Shown here: positions 17,636-27,236 of the stretch, piece by piece
Position numbering within the stretch: position 1 is the first letter of the stretch
Layout: each line of letters opens with the position of its first letter
NCBI GenBank assembly: GCA_019747815.1
Contig: JAIEQJ010000032.1
Coordinates: forward strand, 1-64,000
Length of the DNA stretch: 64,000 nucleotides
Source: Hyphomonadaceae bacterium
Lineage (GTDB): Bacteria > Pseudomonadota > Alphaproteobacteria > Rhizobiales > Hyphomicrobiaceae
Direction of reading: 5' to 3'
The notes under the pieces: model-generated
The model's input: the letters and a program-made list of their open reading frames with translations, nothing else
Told to the model about the DNA's origin: nothing
Databases searched by the model: none
Made by a program: the position numbers and the translations under genes

Positions 17636-19716
17636 GAGATGGTGCCGAGCGACTTGATCTGCACGCCGCGCGCGATCTCGACGTGGCTCAGCACCGGCAG
17701 CGTTGCAAACAGCCGCTCGGTGACCATGCGCACGTAGGGCCTGACATCGGGTGCCGCCACCAAAACGAACTGGTTGCCCTGGTCCATGTGCGTACGCACG
17801 ACCTTTGCGGCCTCCACACCGAACTGCTCGATGAGGCGCGGATCGATGTCGAACTCCACCACCTCCCCCTTGGCATCGCGCTTGAGGCTCTGGTGGAAGG
17901 CCAGATCCCAGCGGTTGCCGAGGCGCAGCACCTTCAGCACGCCGTTCTCCGACAGGTCGCCGCAAATCTGCTGGGCCATGCGCGTGCGCACGTGCTCGGC
18001 GAGCTGCTCGGCCCTGCGCACATGCGGCGCGACCTCGGCGATCGCCTCCAGCACCAGATGCAGGTTGCGAATGGAGATGCGCTCGGCCAGCAGCAGCTTC
18101 AGCACGGCCTGCAGGCCCGAGTGGGAAAGCTGCGACGGGATCATCTCCTCGATCAGCCGCTTGTACTCGGGCTCGAGCCGGTCGACCAGCGTGCGCATGT
18201 CCTTGTAGGACAGCAACTGAGCGAGGTTGTTGCGGATCACCTCGCGCATATGCGTCAGCAGCACGGACATGTTGTCGACAGGCGCGAACCCTTCCCGCTT
18301 GACGTTGTTGATGAAGGCTTCCGACACCCACATGGCCTTCATCCCGAACGCAGGTTCGCGCGCCTCGTCCCCCGGGACGTCCGGACGCGGCCCGTCGCCG
18401 GTCACCACCAGCACGTCGCCGATGCGCAGCTCCTCGCTGGCGACGACGGTCCCATGAATCTTGATCTGATAGGTCTTCGGGGGAATGCCGAGATCGTCGG
18501 TCAGCTTGATCTCGGGAACGATGAAACCATACTGCTTGGCGAAGTGGCGGCGCATCTTGCCGACGCGCTGGGTCAGCTCGTTGTGGGAGCGCACGAACGC
18601 GCTCGAGATCTGCTTGCCGAGACAAAGCTCGATCTCGGCCGTCTTCAGAGATTCCTTGACCGACTGGCGCACCTCGTCCGCGGCGATGTCGGCGGCCTCG
18701 CGGGCCTTGGCATCCTCGACGGCCTTGGCTTCCGCCCTGCGCCTGGGAACCAGATAGGCGACGAATGCCAGCGCCCCGCCCAGCAGGGCGAACGGCAGGA
18801 AGGGCAATCCGGGTGCGACCGCCAGCAGGAACATGACGGAGCCCGCCAGCAGAAGTGCGCGCGGATAGTTGCCGAGCTGCCCGAAAATGGCCTTTTCGGC
18901 GGAGCCGCGCGTGCCGCCCTTCGACACCAGCAGGCCGGCCGCCAGCGAGACGATCAGCGCCGGGATCTGCGTGACGAGACCGTCGCCGACCGACAGCTTG
19001 GTGAACACGTCGGCCGCCGCCGCCGGCGACATGTCGTGCCGCGTCACGCCGATGATAATGCCGCCGAAGATGTTGACCGCCGTAATGATGAGGCCGGCGA
19101 TGGCATCGCCGCGCACGAACTTCGATGCACCATCCATCGAGCCAAAGAAGGCGCTCTCCTCCTCCAGCTCGCGCCGGCGCCGTGTCGCCTCCTTGTCGTC
19201 GATCAGGCCGCCGTTGAGGTCAGCATCGATGGCCATCTGCTTGCCTGGGATGGCATCCAGGGTGAAGCGGGCACCCACCTCCGCGATGCGCGTGGCCCCC
19301 TTGGTGATGACCAGGAAGTTGACGGTGATCAGAATGACGAACACGATCGTGCCGATCACGAAATCGCCGCTCATCACGAAGTTGGCAAAGCCGGCAATGA
19401 CGTGGCCGGCAGCCTCGTAGCCTTCAGCCCCGTTCGACAGAATGAGGCGCGTGGTGGCGATGTTGAGCGACAGCCGCAGCAGCGTCGCCAGCAGCAGCAC
19501 CGTCGGGAACGCAGAGAAGTCGAGCGGCTTTTGGATCCACAGCGCCACCATCAGGATCAGCACCGACAGGGCGATCGAGAACGCCAGCCCGAGATCGATC
19601 ATCCAGGCCGGCAAGGGCAGGAAGAGCACCGTCAGGACGAAGACGATGCCGAGCGCAAAACCGACGTCCTGTCCGCTGCTGCGCTCTACGGGTTTGACAC
19701 TCGAAGCAATGGCCAT
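17632..19716 (-). CDS. flhA: Flagellar export protein FlhA
   Basis: 694 residues, the normal length. About eight N-terminal membrane segments (residues 20-330) include the FHIPEP-like cytoplasmic loop between them: [20 protein letters not shown] followed by [20 protein letters not shown]. The C-terminal cytoplasmic domain (about 360-690) has [20 protein letters not shown] and [14 protein letters not shown]. FlhA uses the proton gradient for export and docks chaperone-substrate pairs. It sits between fliQ and fliR. Confidence 0.98.
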   Translation of the reverse strand: MAIASSVKPVERSSGQDVGFALGIVFVLTVLFLPLPAWMIDLGLAFSIALSVLILMVALWIQKPLDFSAFPTVLLLATLLRLSLNIATTRLILSNGAEGYEAAGHVIAGFANFVMSGDFVIGTIVFVILITVNFLVITKGATRIAEVGARFTLDAIPGKQMAIDADLNGGLIDDKEATRRRRELEEESAFFGSMDGASKFVRGDAIAGLIITAVNIFGGIIIGVTRHDMSPAAAADVFTKLSVGDGLVTQIPALIVSLAAGLLVSKGGTRGSAEKAIFGQLGNYPRALLLAGSVMFLLAVAPGLPFLPFALLGGALAFVAYLVPRRRAEAKAVEDAKAREAADIAADEVRQSVKESLKTAEIELCLGKQISSAFVRSHNELTQRVGKMRRHFAKQYGFIVPEIKLTDDLGIPPKTYQIKIHGTVVASEELRIGDVLVVTGDGPRPDVPGDEAREPAFGMKAMWVSEAFINNVKREGFAPVDNMSVLLTHMREVIRNNLAQLLSYKDMRTLVDRLEPEYKRLIEEMIPSQLSHSGLQAVLKLLLAERISIRNLHLVLEAIAEVAPHVRRAEQLAEHVRTRMAQQICGDLSENGVLKVLRLGNRWDLAFHQSLKRDAKGEVVEFDIDPRLIEQFGVEAAKVVRTHMDQGNQFVLVAAPDVRPYVRMVTERLFATLPVLSHVEIARGVQIKSLGTIS

Positions 19717-19800
19717 GGTTGCCGCTCAGCTCCTGCCGGAGCCGCAGCTTGGCCTACGAAGCTTGCGCGAGGATACCCAAACGCAAAGGGCCTGCCCGGC

Positions 19801-20067
19801 TCAGAAGCCGACCTCGATGCGGGCGTACACCTGCTCTGCAAAGCTGTAGATGATCGCGCCCATGAAGGGCGCGGTCAGCGCACAGACGACCAGGATCGCA
19901 ATGATCTTGGGGATGAAGGTCAGGGTCATTTCCTGCACTTGCGTCAGCGCCTGCAGCAGCGCGATGACGATGCCGATGGCCATGGCGGCGATGGTGGCCG
20001 GGCCCGAGGCGACGATCACCGCCCACAGCGCAGCCTGGACGATGTCCAACGCATCGGCCTGATTCAT
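19801..20067 (-). CDS. fliQ: Flagellar export gate protein FliQ
   Basis: 88 residues with two membrane helices (about 15-42 and 52-78). The motif ALLQALTQVQEMTLTFIPKI is the FliQ fingerprint. The gene lies between flgD and flhA; 84 bases separate it from flhA. FliQ wraps the FliP-FliR core of the export gate. Confidence 0.97.
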   Translation of the reverse strand: MNQADALDIVQAALWAVIVASGPATIAAMAIGIVIALLQALTQVQEMTLTFIPKIIAILVVCALTAPFMGAIIYSFAEQVYARIEVGF

Positions 20068-20079
20068 GCGCTATCCGAT

Positions 20080-20484
20080 CTACTTGATCTTCACACCGGG
20101 ACCGAGAACGACCTCGCGCCCGTCTTCCAGCACCGCGACGGCGCCCCCCGTGATCACGTTCAGAGCCGCAACCTTGCCGGACACCTTGCCGTCCGCCGAG
20201 ACAACGGTGCGGCCGAGGACCCCATCGGCCTGGGACAGCGCCAGCGACGTCATCAGCGAGTCGAGCTTCTGGTTCATTTTGACGCCCTGCTCGACATTGG
20301 AGAAGCTCGCCAGCTGGGCCATGAACTGCGCCGAATCCATCGGCTTGGTCGGATCCTGATTCTTCATCTGCGCAATGAGAAGCTTCAGGAAAGCGTTGTA
20401 GTCGACGGAGGCCCCATTGACGTCGGTCGACTTCGATGCCGCCGGATCGCTGGTCGCCTTGTTGGTGACTGCCGATACGTCCAT
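20080..20484 (-). CDS. flgD: Hook assembly scaffold FlgD
   Basis: 134 residues. The conserved core is NAFLKLLIAQMKNQDPTKPM, followed by FMAQLASFSNVEQGVKMN. The frame stays open far upstream through flaF, but the ATG at 20484 begins MDVSAVTNKATSDPAASKST, the usual polar N-terminus. It is the short alphaproteobacterial form without the C-terminal Ig-like domains of enteric FlgD. It follows flaF directly. Confidence 0.95.
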   Translation of the reverse strand: MDVSAVTNKATSDPAASKSTDVNGASVDYNAFLKLLIAQMKNQDPTKPMDSAQFMAQLASFSNVEQGVKMNQKLDSLMTSLALSQADGVLGRTVVSADGKVSGKVAALNVITGGAVAVLEDGREVVLGPGVKIK

Positions 20485-20534
20485 GGGTCTCTTCCCCGTG
20501 TCCTTCTGCTCAGCCGCGCGTAAGACCCGCTCGC

Positions 20535-20882
20535 CTATGCAAGGCCATCGCGAATGGTCTGGGAGACCTCGATGATCCCCTTGAAATTGTCCGACTTCTC
20601 GAGCCTGATCTGCTCGGCCTCGCGCATCACCCAAAGCCCGATCGAGATCAGGTCGGCCCGCAGTTGCTGGGGCAGGTCGTTCTCGGTCTTGGCGAGGTCC
20701 TCGACCAGAATCGCCCAGAGCTTGCGCACGAACATCAGCGCCTCCACGGCCTCGCGCGATTGCACGCCGGCCTTGTCCGCCGCCTCCAGGAGCTCGATGG
20801 ATCGCTCGATGGCTTGGCGCTCGCGCTGGCGAGCCCCTTGCGGGGTCTCGTCGAGCACTTCCGCATAGGAGAATTGGTACAT
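20535..20882 (-). CDS. flaF: Flagellin synthesis regulator FlaF
   Basis: 115 residues of FlaF family: YQFSYAEVLDETPQGARQRE, a middle with LEAADKAGVQSREAVEALMF and the C-terminal LISIGLWVMREAEQIRLEKS. FlaF is needed for flagellin secretion and works opposite FlbT, which represses flagellin translation. In Sinorhizobium and relatives flbT follows flaF; here flgD follows after only 50 bases, so flbT is absent from this position. Confidence 0.95.
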   Translation of the reverse strand: MYQFSYAEVLDETPQGARQRERQAIERSIELLEAADKAGVQSREAVEALMFVRKLWAILVEDLAKTENDLPQQLRADLISIGLWVMREAEQIRLEKSDNFKGIIEVSQTIRDGLA

Positions 20883-20968
20883 GCGCTGCCTTTCCGTCGC
20901 TTACGGGCCGCAATCTGCGGCCCTGTGGTTGCGGGCTGCGCGCAGCCCTGTAACGCGAAAAGCCATGG

Positions 20969-22021
20969 TCACCCCAGATACTTGAGCAGGCTTAGGTTCT
21001 GGATGCGGGCCGTCATGGCGTAGGCCGTCTCGACCTGGGTCGTCAGCGCCGAAACCCGCGTCGACGCCTCATAGGGGTCTACGCCCTCCAGCAACCCGAT
21101 ACTGTTGGTCATGATGTCGATCTGAATCGACATCCGCCCATTGGCATTCTTGACCCGCTCCTGGGCGATGCCGAGGCGCGCCTCCTCGTTCGCCACGTCC
21201 TGCACCGCCTCGCCGGCAACGCGCGTGGCCGCATCCACCAGGGTCTGATAGGCAGCCTCGTTGAGATTCTTAATGCCGAGGTCAGCGATCATCGCGTAGG
21301 CCTTGGCAAGCTTGCGAACGGCCACGTCATTGGAGTTCGTAGAGGTCTCGATCAGCTCGGAGGAGGAGATGCGGCTTTTCACATTCTGATCGGAGGCCGA
21401 CGACCAGTTGGTGGTCCAGGCCGGATCCGCGAACAGATCGCTGAAGGGGCCATCCAGGAATGCCTGCATATCGCTCGCCGTTATGCTGGCGTTGGCCGGA
21501 TCGTCCGCGGTGGTCCCGAAGGCCGCGAGGAATGCGTCCGCCACCGCCTGGCGGTTCGGGGAGGTCGGGGTTGCGTAATAGTCGGTCAGCGGCCGCACGT
21601 CGGCATTGATGCCGGCAAACAGATAGGCACCGTCGACCGCGGTATTGAGCGTGTTGGTGAAAGAGGTCAACGCCGCCTTGGCCTGGCCCTGCACGACGGT
21701 CGGCCCCATGTCTGCATTGCGCGCGCCAATGAGCTGGCTGACGAACAGTTTCGAGTCGTCCGACAGCCCCTTAAGTGCGGCCTGCGTCGTCGACAGACGC
21801 GTCGATACCACCGAGTTGGTATCGATAATCGTCTTCAACCGAGCGTATTCCTGCCGCAGCGACAGCGTCTGCCCCGTCTTGTAGCCGAGCGTGGCGCTCA
21901 CATCGGCAAAGCGCCCCGTGGTCACCTCCTTCTGGGCGTCGGCCAGCTTGAACTGCGTCTTGCTCAGCGACAGCCGTGTTGCCGTGGACATCGCGCTGGT
22001 CGAGATGAATGAGGTTTTCAT
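20969..22021 (-). CDS. flgL: Hook-filament junction protein FlgL
   Basis: 350 residues of flagellin-like fold. The N-terminal helix has STSAMSTATRLSLSKTQFKL and the C-terminal helix has LLEGVDPYEASTRVSALTTQ and VETAYAMTARIQNLSLLKYL. FlgL is the second junction protein between hook and filament. It follows flgK by 4 bases. Confidence 0.94.
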   Translation of the reverse strand: MKTSFISTSAMSTATRLSLSKTQFKLADAQKEVTTGRFADVSATLGYKTGQTLSLRQEYARLKTIIDTNSVVSTRLSTTQAALKGLSDDSKLFVSQLIGARNADMGPTVVQGQAKAALTSFTNTLNTAVDGAYLFAGINADVRPLTDYYATPTSPNRQAVADAFLAAFGTTADDPANASITASDMQAFLDGPFSDLFADPAWTTNWSSASDQNVKSRISSSELIETSTNSNDVAVRKLAKAYAMIADLGIKNLNEAAYQTLVDAATRVAGEAVQDVANEEARLGIAQERVKNANGRMSIQIDIMTNSIGLLEGVDPYEASTRVSALTTQVETAYAMTARIQNLSLLKYLG

Positions 22022-22025
22022 GGCG

Positions 22026-23498
22026 CTATCCCGTCGTGGCCAGCAACGACTTCAGCATGTTGTCGATGGTCGTGATCAGGCGGGTCGAGGCCTGATAGGC
22101 CCGCTCGAGCTCGAGCAGGGACGTCATTTCATCATCCATGTTGATGCCGGTTTCCCGGGAAAGCGCGTCCGAGGACCGCTCCAGGAGCGTGGTTGCATAG
22201 TTGGCACTGTTGGTGGCGGTCTTGCGCGTCTCTGCGAGCCAGGCGCCCGAGGACGAGGCAAAACCGCCCAGAGGCGCGTTGGACGTGACCTGCGCCGCCG
22301 GATCGAAGGTGCGCGCCTGTGAGAGCTGAGAGACGTATTGATTGAGGCGGTCTGCATAGGCCGATCCGCCCGTCGTGTTGTAGACGTAGGCGGGATCGCC
22401 CGCGATGCCGCCGTCGCGCAGCAGGGCCGGATTGCCGCCCTGGTTGGGATCGACATTCGGATTGATGCTGATCGACCCCGCGAGGCCCACCAGCAACGTG
22501 CCCGATGCCGGCATCGCCGGCGCGCCGGGATAGGTGAAGAGGCCAGGAGCATCGGGCAGCGACGGCGCCGCGCTTTGATCGCTCTCGGCGAACGCCTCGA
22601 CGAGACCACGCGCGATCTCGTCGAGCTGGTTCTGGTAGGTGATCGTGATGTTGTCGCGTACGGCCGCGAGCCCCGTGAGACGGCCCGAGCCCGCCAGCAT
22701 GACCCCCGCGCCGCCGGCGATCGGCACGCCGTCGACGTACACGGGATTGCCGATGGTGTCGGCGGCGTACAGCATCGTGCGATCGAAGGTGACGGCGCGC
22801 GCCGTCACGTCGAACAGCGTCACGCCGCTGTCGGTGAAGACGGCCATGTCGCCGTTGTCACGCTCAACCGTGCGGATGCCGACCTCTTCCGACATGCCGC
22901 GAAGCAAGGCATCGCGCTGGTCGAGCAGGTCGGTGACATCGGCGCCGCTGCGCGTGCCCTTGACGATCTCGGTGTTGACGGCCTCGAAGCGCGCCAGCAG
23001 CGTATTGAGGTTGTTGACGGAGCCGGCCATGCTGGCATCGGCCTGCATGCGCACATCCTGCACCGTGCGCGTCGCACTGTTGAGGGATTCAGCGAGGTTC
23101 TGCGCGGCGGCAATGGCAGATTGCGCCCGCACCGGATCCTGGGGCGCGACCGCATATTGCTGGATCGCATCGTTGAGCTTGCGGATCATCGCCGCGGGCG
23201 ACGCATCGAACTCCGGATCCGCCACCGTTTCGTCGAGCCGGTCGAGGCTCGCAACAACGGCGTCTTGCCCCGCCGACGCAGAGGAGGCACTCAACAGCCT
23301 GTCGAGCAGGGCACTGTTGGCGGCGCGGGTCACCGAGGCGACATGAACACCGCCGCCGCTCGTCGTCGTGATGTTGGCGATCTTGCGCGTGGCGCCAGCG
23401 TCGCTCGCCCTCGCAACGTTGCGCGAGGTGATGGCGGTCCGCTCCGCCGCCGTCGACAGCCCGGACAGAGCAACGTCCAGACCTACAGAAAGCGACAT
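22026..23498 (-). CDS. flgK: Hook-filament junction protein FlgK
   Basis: 490 residues. N-terminal MSLSVGLDVALSGLSTAAER is followed by TAITSRNVARASDAGATRKI; the C-terminus ends with GINMDDEMTSLLELERAYQA and STRLITTIDNMLKSLLATTG, the FlgK fingerprint. It lies between flgE and flgL and is likely co-transcribed with them. FlgK is the first hook-associated protein added after the hook. Confidence 0.96.
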   Translation of the reverse strand: MSLSVGLDVALSGLSTAAERTAITSRNVARASDAGATRKIANITTTSGGGVHVASVTRAANSALLDRLLSASSASAGQDAVVASLDRLDETVADPEFDASPAAMIRKLNDAIQQYAVAPQDPVRAQSAIAAAQNLAESLNSATRTVQDVRMQADASMAGSVNNLNTLLARFEAVNTEIVKGTRSGADVTDLLDQRDALLRGMSEEVGIRTVERDNGDMAVFTDSGVTLFDVTARAVTFDRTMLYAADTIGNPVYVDGVPIAGGAGVMLAGSGRLTGLAAVRDNITITYQNQLDEIARGLVEAFAESDQSAAPSLPDAPGLFTYPGAPAMPASGTLLVGLAGSISINPNVDPNQGGNPALLRDGGIAGDPAYVYNTTGGSAYADRLNQYVSQLSQARTFDPAAQVTSNAPLGGFASSSGAWLAETRKTATNSANYATTLLERSSDALSRETGINMDDEMTSLLELERAYQASTRLITTIDNMLKSLLATTG

Positions 23499-23532
23499 TC
23501 GCCAGCCCTTCTAGCGAGCCCCGGCCTCACGC

Positions 23533-24783
23533 CTAGCGCCGGAGGTTGACCACCACGTCCATCAGATCCGAGCCCGCCTGGAACACCTTCGAATTGGCGG
23601 TGTAGTTGCGCTCCGATTCGATCATGGCCGTCAACTCGGCGGCCATGTCCACGGTCGATTGCTCCAGCGCCTGCGACTCCATGCTGCCGAAGCTGCCCTC
23701 CCCGGCAAATCCAACCCGGATGTCGCCGGAATCGACGCTGGGCGCGAACACGTTGCCGGCCAGCGGCTGCAGGTTGTCGGGACTGGCGACATCCGCCAGC
23801 GGAATGCGATACGTGGCAACGCGCGCGCCATTCTCGAAGACGGCATAGAGCGTGCCGTCATTGTCGATCTCAACGCGCTCCACCTCGCTCGGGGCATTGC
23901 CGTTCACGCCCGCGTCGAGCAGCGTATAGCCACTCCCGAGCTGGCTCGTTTCCGACATGTCGAGCCTCACCGTGGCGCCGTTGGGGACGGGAATATCGAT
24001 GGCGGTCGGGCTGCCCGCATCGAGCCGCCCCGTCGTCGGATCGAAGGTCAGGTTCTCCGTCACCAGGGCCGCGGCGCCGTAGGGAAAGCCTCCATTGGTT
24101 GCATCGGCCTGATTGTAGACTGACACCTCCCAGGCCTCCGGTCCCGTCTTCGTCATGTAGACGTCGAGCGTCACCTTGTTGCCGAGGTTGTCGTAGGTGA
24201 CGAGCGAGGTCTTCGCCGTGTAGGCGGCGGTGCCGGCATTGCCGGACGGCAGATCCGTCTCCTCCTGCGCATTTGCAGGCAGGTTGACAAAGAGATTGCC
24301 AGCCGTGGACGGAGCCGCCTGCAGGGCCAGCGGACTGATGTTGACCACCTCCAGCCCGGCCGTGCCGTTCGCTACCGGCGTGGGGGCGCCTGGCGCCAGA
24401 CTGTAGCCCATCAGCTTGAAGCCGGCGGCATTGACGAGATCGCCGCTGCTGTCCTTCACGAACGAGCCCGCCCGCGTCATGAAGGTCTGGCCGTTCTCAT
24501 TGTTGACGAGGAAGAACCCCTGGCCCTTGACCGCCAGATCGGTCACGGAGGTCGTGAACTTGAGCGTGCCCGGCTCGCTGATGCCATAGCGCACACGCGT
24601 CTGCACGCTGCCGGATTCGTAGGACGACCCGCTGGACTGCAGCACGAGGGAGGAGAATTCCGTCGAGGCCCGCTTGTAGCCCACGGTGCTGGCATTGGCG
24701 ATGTTGTCGGCAACCGTGCTCAGCCTGTTGGCCTGCGCATTCATCCCGGACACGCTGGTCCGCATCATTCCGTAAAGGCCCAT
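23533..24783 (-). CDS. flgE: Flagellar hook protein FlgE
   Basis: 416 residues. N-terminal GMMRTSVSGMNAQANRLSTV and ADNIANASTVGYKRASTEFS, central FLVNNENGQTFMTRAGSFVK, and C-terminal ELTAMIESERNYTANSKVFQ are all FlgE/F/G family landmarks, and the length is right for the hook. It is 23 bases downstream of rem, so rem and flgE are probably co-transcribed, as in Sinorhizobium. Confidence 0.97.
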   Translation of the reverse strand: MGLYGMMRTSVSGMNAQANRLSTVADNIANASTVGYKRASTEFSSLVLQSSGSSYESGSVQTRVRYGISEPGTLKFTTSVTDLAVKGQGFFLVNNENGQTFMTRAGSFVKDSSGDLVNAAGFKLMGYSLAPGAPTPVANGTAGLEVVNISPLALQAAPSTAGNLFVNLPANAQEETDLPSGNAGTAAYTAKTSLVTYDNLGNKVTLDVYMTKTGPEAWEVSVYNQADATNGGFPYGAAALVTENLTFDPTTGRLDAGSPTAIDIPVPNGATVRLDMSETSQLGSGYTLLDAGVNGNAPSEVERVEIDNDGTLYAVFENGARVATYRIPLADVASPDNLQPLAGNVFAPSVDSGDIRVGFAGEGSFGSMESQALEQSTVDMAAELTAMIESERNYTANSKVFQAGSDLMDVVVNLRR

Positions 24784-24806
24784 TGGGCAATGTCCCCCGC
24801 GACGAG

Positions 24807-25559
24807 CTAGTCCCCGACGCAGAGTAAATCAGGCTCGGCTTGCGCGAGGCTGGATCTTGCCGCCATCGTTTCGGCTTGAACCACCGCCTCAGGAACGATC
24901 AGGCGATATCCAAGGTAGCGTTGCGAATCGATGGGATCGAGCCCCAGCCGATGCCGCAAGCGCTTGCGCAACTTGCTGATATGGCTCTCGATGACGTTCT
25001 CGTCGATGTCCTCGCTGAAGAGGCCGTAGACGGAATTGAAGATCTGGGTCTTCGTCACCCGGCAGCCCATATTGCTCACGAGGTATTCCAGAATCCGGCG
25101 CTCGCGGCGCGGCAGGGGCAGCACCTCGCCCTGCACCTCCGGATCGCGACCGTCCGAGAACACCCTGAGATCGCCGATCACCGTGCCCTCGCTCCGCCCC
25201 CTCATGCGGGTCCGGATCGCCTTTATCCGGGCGAGAATCTCGCGCACGTGGATCGGCTTGCGGACGACGTCATCCACCCCCGCGGCAAACAGATCCAGCG
25301 TCTCCTCGAGAGACTTGTTGTCGTTCATCGCGATGATGGCCGCGCGCGAACGCCCCTTGATCAGCCTGGGAAACACGTGGCGCTGGCTGCAGTCGCCCAG
25401 CAGAAACGCCTCGACCGCAAGCATGTCGGGGTCCGATACCGTTCGGACCCAATTGCTGAAATCCGATGGACTGAGACCGGTCGCCGAGACCCCCTCGCGA
25501 TCGAACCAGGCCGAATACCCCTCCGAGACAGACTCACGATCATCCACAATAACGATCAT
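24807..25559 (-). CDS. rem: Rem-type OmpR-family motility regulator
   Basis: 250 residues from the ATG that gives [20 protein letters not shown]; a seven-codon longer start exists but the receiver domain begins here. An N-terminal receiver-like domain (1-118) keeps the VDD acidic pair and a Lys at about 101 ([11 protein letters not shown]), but its phosphoacceptor region reads [10 protein letters not shown]. The C-terminal winged helix (about 130-235) has [20 protein letters not shown] and [12 protein letters not shown]. Rem of Sinorhizobium is an orphan regulator of exponential-phase motility encoded before flgE, and the match in place and sequence is strong. No sensor kinase gene is adjacent. 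Confidence 0.87.
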   Translation of the reverse strand: MIVIVDDRESVSEGYSAWFDREGVSATGLSPSDFSNWVRTVSDPDMLAVEAFLLGDCSQRHVFPRLIKGRSRAAIIAMNDNKSLEETLDLFAAGVDDVVRKPIHVREILARIKAIRTRMRGRSEGTVIGDLRVFSDGRDPEVQGEVLPLPRRERRILEYLVSNMGCRVTKTQIFNSVYGLFSEDIDENVIESHISKLRKRLRHRLGLDPIDSQRYLGYRLIVPEAVVQAETMAARSSLAQAEPDLLCVGD

Positions 25560-25788
25560 TGGATATCCCCCGAATCGCATTGATCGTTGCTCAAGCAGGC
25601 CCTACGGGTGCGGGTTTGCTTCGTCAACCGCAGCTTGCCGCCCACAGTTGCCGCAAAGCTCCCGCCGCAAGCTTTCACGCATCGACCGTGACTCGAAAGT
25701 CTCACCTGCGATCGATGCGATGCTGCTTGAATAATAATTTGTCAGTCAGCTGCGCAACTGCGGGGGAGGTCACCGCACGCCTCCGCGG

Positions 25789-26361
25789 TCAGCCCGAGAT
25801 GTCGGCGGCGGCCAGGGCGCGCAGGGCGGCGGCCGTGCGGGTCTCGACGCCCAGCTTCTGGAAGATGTGCTCCAAATGCTTCTGCACGGTGCGCGCGCTG
25901 ACAGCGAGGAGGATAGCGACTTCCGCGTTGGTCTTGCCGGCAGCCACCAGCGCCAAGACCTCCCGCTCGCGCTTCGTCAGCGGCAGCGGCGCCAGCTCTG
26001 CATCGCTCACCCCGCGACGCTCGTCCTTGAGTAGCAGGTAGCTGCTCGCATCATCGGGCCTGGCAACGAAGCGGACGGTCAGGCGCAGGCCCAGGCGCGC
26101 AACTGTCAGGGGCTGATCATCGCGCGCCGCCGGTCGAACGAGCCCCCGATGGCGGCGCCCGAGCACCGTGCGCGTGCCGCGTTGCAGGTCGCACAGGCTC
26201 AAGGTCGTAAGGTCGGATGCCACAAGCTGCGTCAGCCTGTCGAGCACGCACAGGACAAAGGCGCGGTGGTCGAGGCTTGCATCCACCAGGACCTGCACGA
26301 GGGCAAGCGCACGGCGCAGATCGGCTTCGTTCAGCTCACGAAACAGCGTGGCCATGGCCAC
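25789..26361 (-). CDS. LuxR-type transcriptional regulator
   Basis: 190 residues. An N-terminal segment (about 1-115) contains no recognisable ligand or receiver motif, although LLLKDERRGVSD may close a GAF/PAS-like fold. The C-terminal helix-turn-helix (about 125-188) is clear: PLTKREREVLALVAAGKTNA and VAILLAVSARTVQKHLEHIF, then LGVETRTAAALRAL. It stands alone downstream of nothing obvious and beside the flagellar cluster. Whether it regulates flagella is not shown by the sequence. Confidence 0.85.
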   Translation of the reverse strand: MAMATLFRELNEADLRRALALVQVLVDASLDHRAFVLCVLDRLTQLVASDLTTLSLCDLQRGTRTVLGRRHRGLVRPAARDDQPLTVARLGLRLTVRFVARPDDASSYLLLKDERRGVSDAELAPLPLTKREREVLALVAAGKTNAEVAILLAVSARTVQKHLEHIFQKLGVETRTAAALRALAAADISG

Positions 26362-26473
26362 CTCCGGCCGGCCCCGTCGTGCGTGCGTCAGCCTCCGCGC
26401 TTCAACCCTCCCATCCCGCAGTCGTAGAGGCCTAGGCAGCCGACGGCAATCCGCCGGAGAGATAGCGGTAAAC

Positions 26474-26487
26474 GCATATTCGTTAAG
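26474..26487. promoter_or_regulatory. Motif shared with the flagellin upstream region
   Basis: GCATATTCGTTAAG lies about 110 bp upstream of the LuxR-type gene, between it and the cupin gene. It matches GCATATCGCTTAAC at 302-315 at 10 of 14 positions. A common regulator is possible, but two short AT-rich matches could be chance. Confidence 0.25.
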
Positions 26488-26524
26488 CAGGCCACCTGCC
26501 CGCCCAGCCGATGACCGACGGCGC

Positions 26525-26917
26525 TCACTTGCCCTTGGCGTAGTCGATCATGCCCTGGAAATCGACCACGACCGCGGGTTCATTGCCGACGACCCAGGCG
26601 TCATGGCCGCTCGGCAGCAGCGAGATGTCGCCGGGCCTGCAGTCGAACTCGGAGCCGTCGTCCATCTTGACGCGCAGCACGCCCGCCACGTGATACTGGA
26701 AGTGGGGCGCCTCGCAGCTCTTGGTTTTGGCGATCGGCTGGACGGAGGTTGCCCAGCGCCAGCCCGGCTGGAGCACCGCGCGGCCGACGACGGCGCCCCC
26801 GACCTTGACGAGATCCACGCGACCCTTGGGGAACTCGCGCACCTCATCGGGGACCCCGAAGCTCTTGAGCTCGGCCTTGTCCATCTTCGATGCGAACGTT
26901 TGCTTGGTTTGGGCCAT
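26525..26917 (-). CDS. Cupin-domain protein
   Basis: 130 residues with a single cupin fold. The stretch with CEAPHFQYHVAGVLRVKMDD matches cupin motif 1, and CRPGDISLLPSGHDAWVVGN matches motif 2. There is no signal peptide, so it is likely cytoplasmic. It is divergent from boxC across 319 bases and may be co-regulated with the box genes. It could be a small-molecule sensor or an enzyme; the substrate cannot be read from the sequence. Confidence 0.82.
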   Translation of the reverse strand: MAQTKQTFASKMDKAELKSFGVPDEVREFPKGRVDLVKVGGAVVGRAVLQPGWRWATSVQPIAKTKSCEAPHFQYHVAGVLRVKMDDGSEFDCRPGDISLLPSGHDAWVVGNEPAVVVDFQGMIDYAKGK

Positions 26918-27093
26918 GACAAAACTCCTTGTGCGTGTGCCACGTCATGTGGTTGGAGGCCACGCTAGGCCCGCGGCTGCCGAGTTCGAATACGCCGATT
27001 GGCGTAGGCGGCAGACGGCCCAGGGCCGCGCCCGGCCACCCCCGTCTCGGGAGCACATGGGGCACATGGGGGGCACATGCTCTAAAATTCCTT

Positions 27094-27122
27094 TTGCAGT
27101 ATTTTGCATGCTGGGCTAATAA
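27094..27122 (+). promoter_or_regulatory. Probable boxC promoter with overlapping TGCA-N6-TGCA operator
   Basis: A TTGCAG -35 (27094-27099), a 17-base spacer and a TAATAA -10 (27117-27122) form a good housekeeping-type promoter 115 bases before boxC. The direct repeat TGCA (27095-27098) N6 TGCA (27105-27108) covers the -35 and the spacer, where a bound repressor would block RNA polymerase. From memory, TGCA repeats are part of the operators of BzdR/BoxR, XRE-family repressors of benzoate genes that respond to benzoyl-CoA. No such regulator gene is in the window. The surrounding DNA is clearly more AT-rich than its neighbours. Confidence 0.6.
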
Positions 27123-27236
27123 TAAGCATAATAATGCATCACAAGCCCGCGGCGCGCTGGACGGAGTGAGACCGCAGCATGGCTGCGGCTGGTCGCCCGG
27201 GATCGGGCGTGCAGCGAGGCGGGAGCGAACGGTGTC

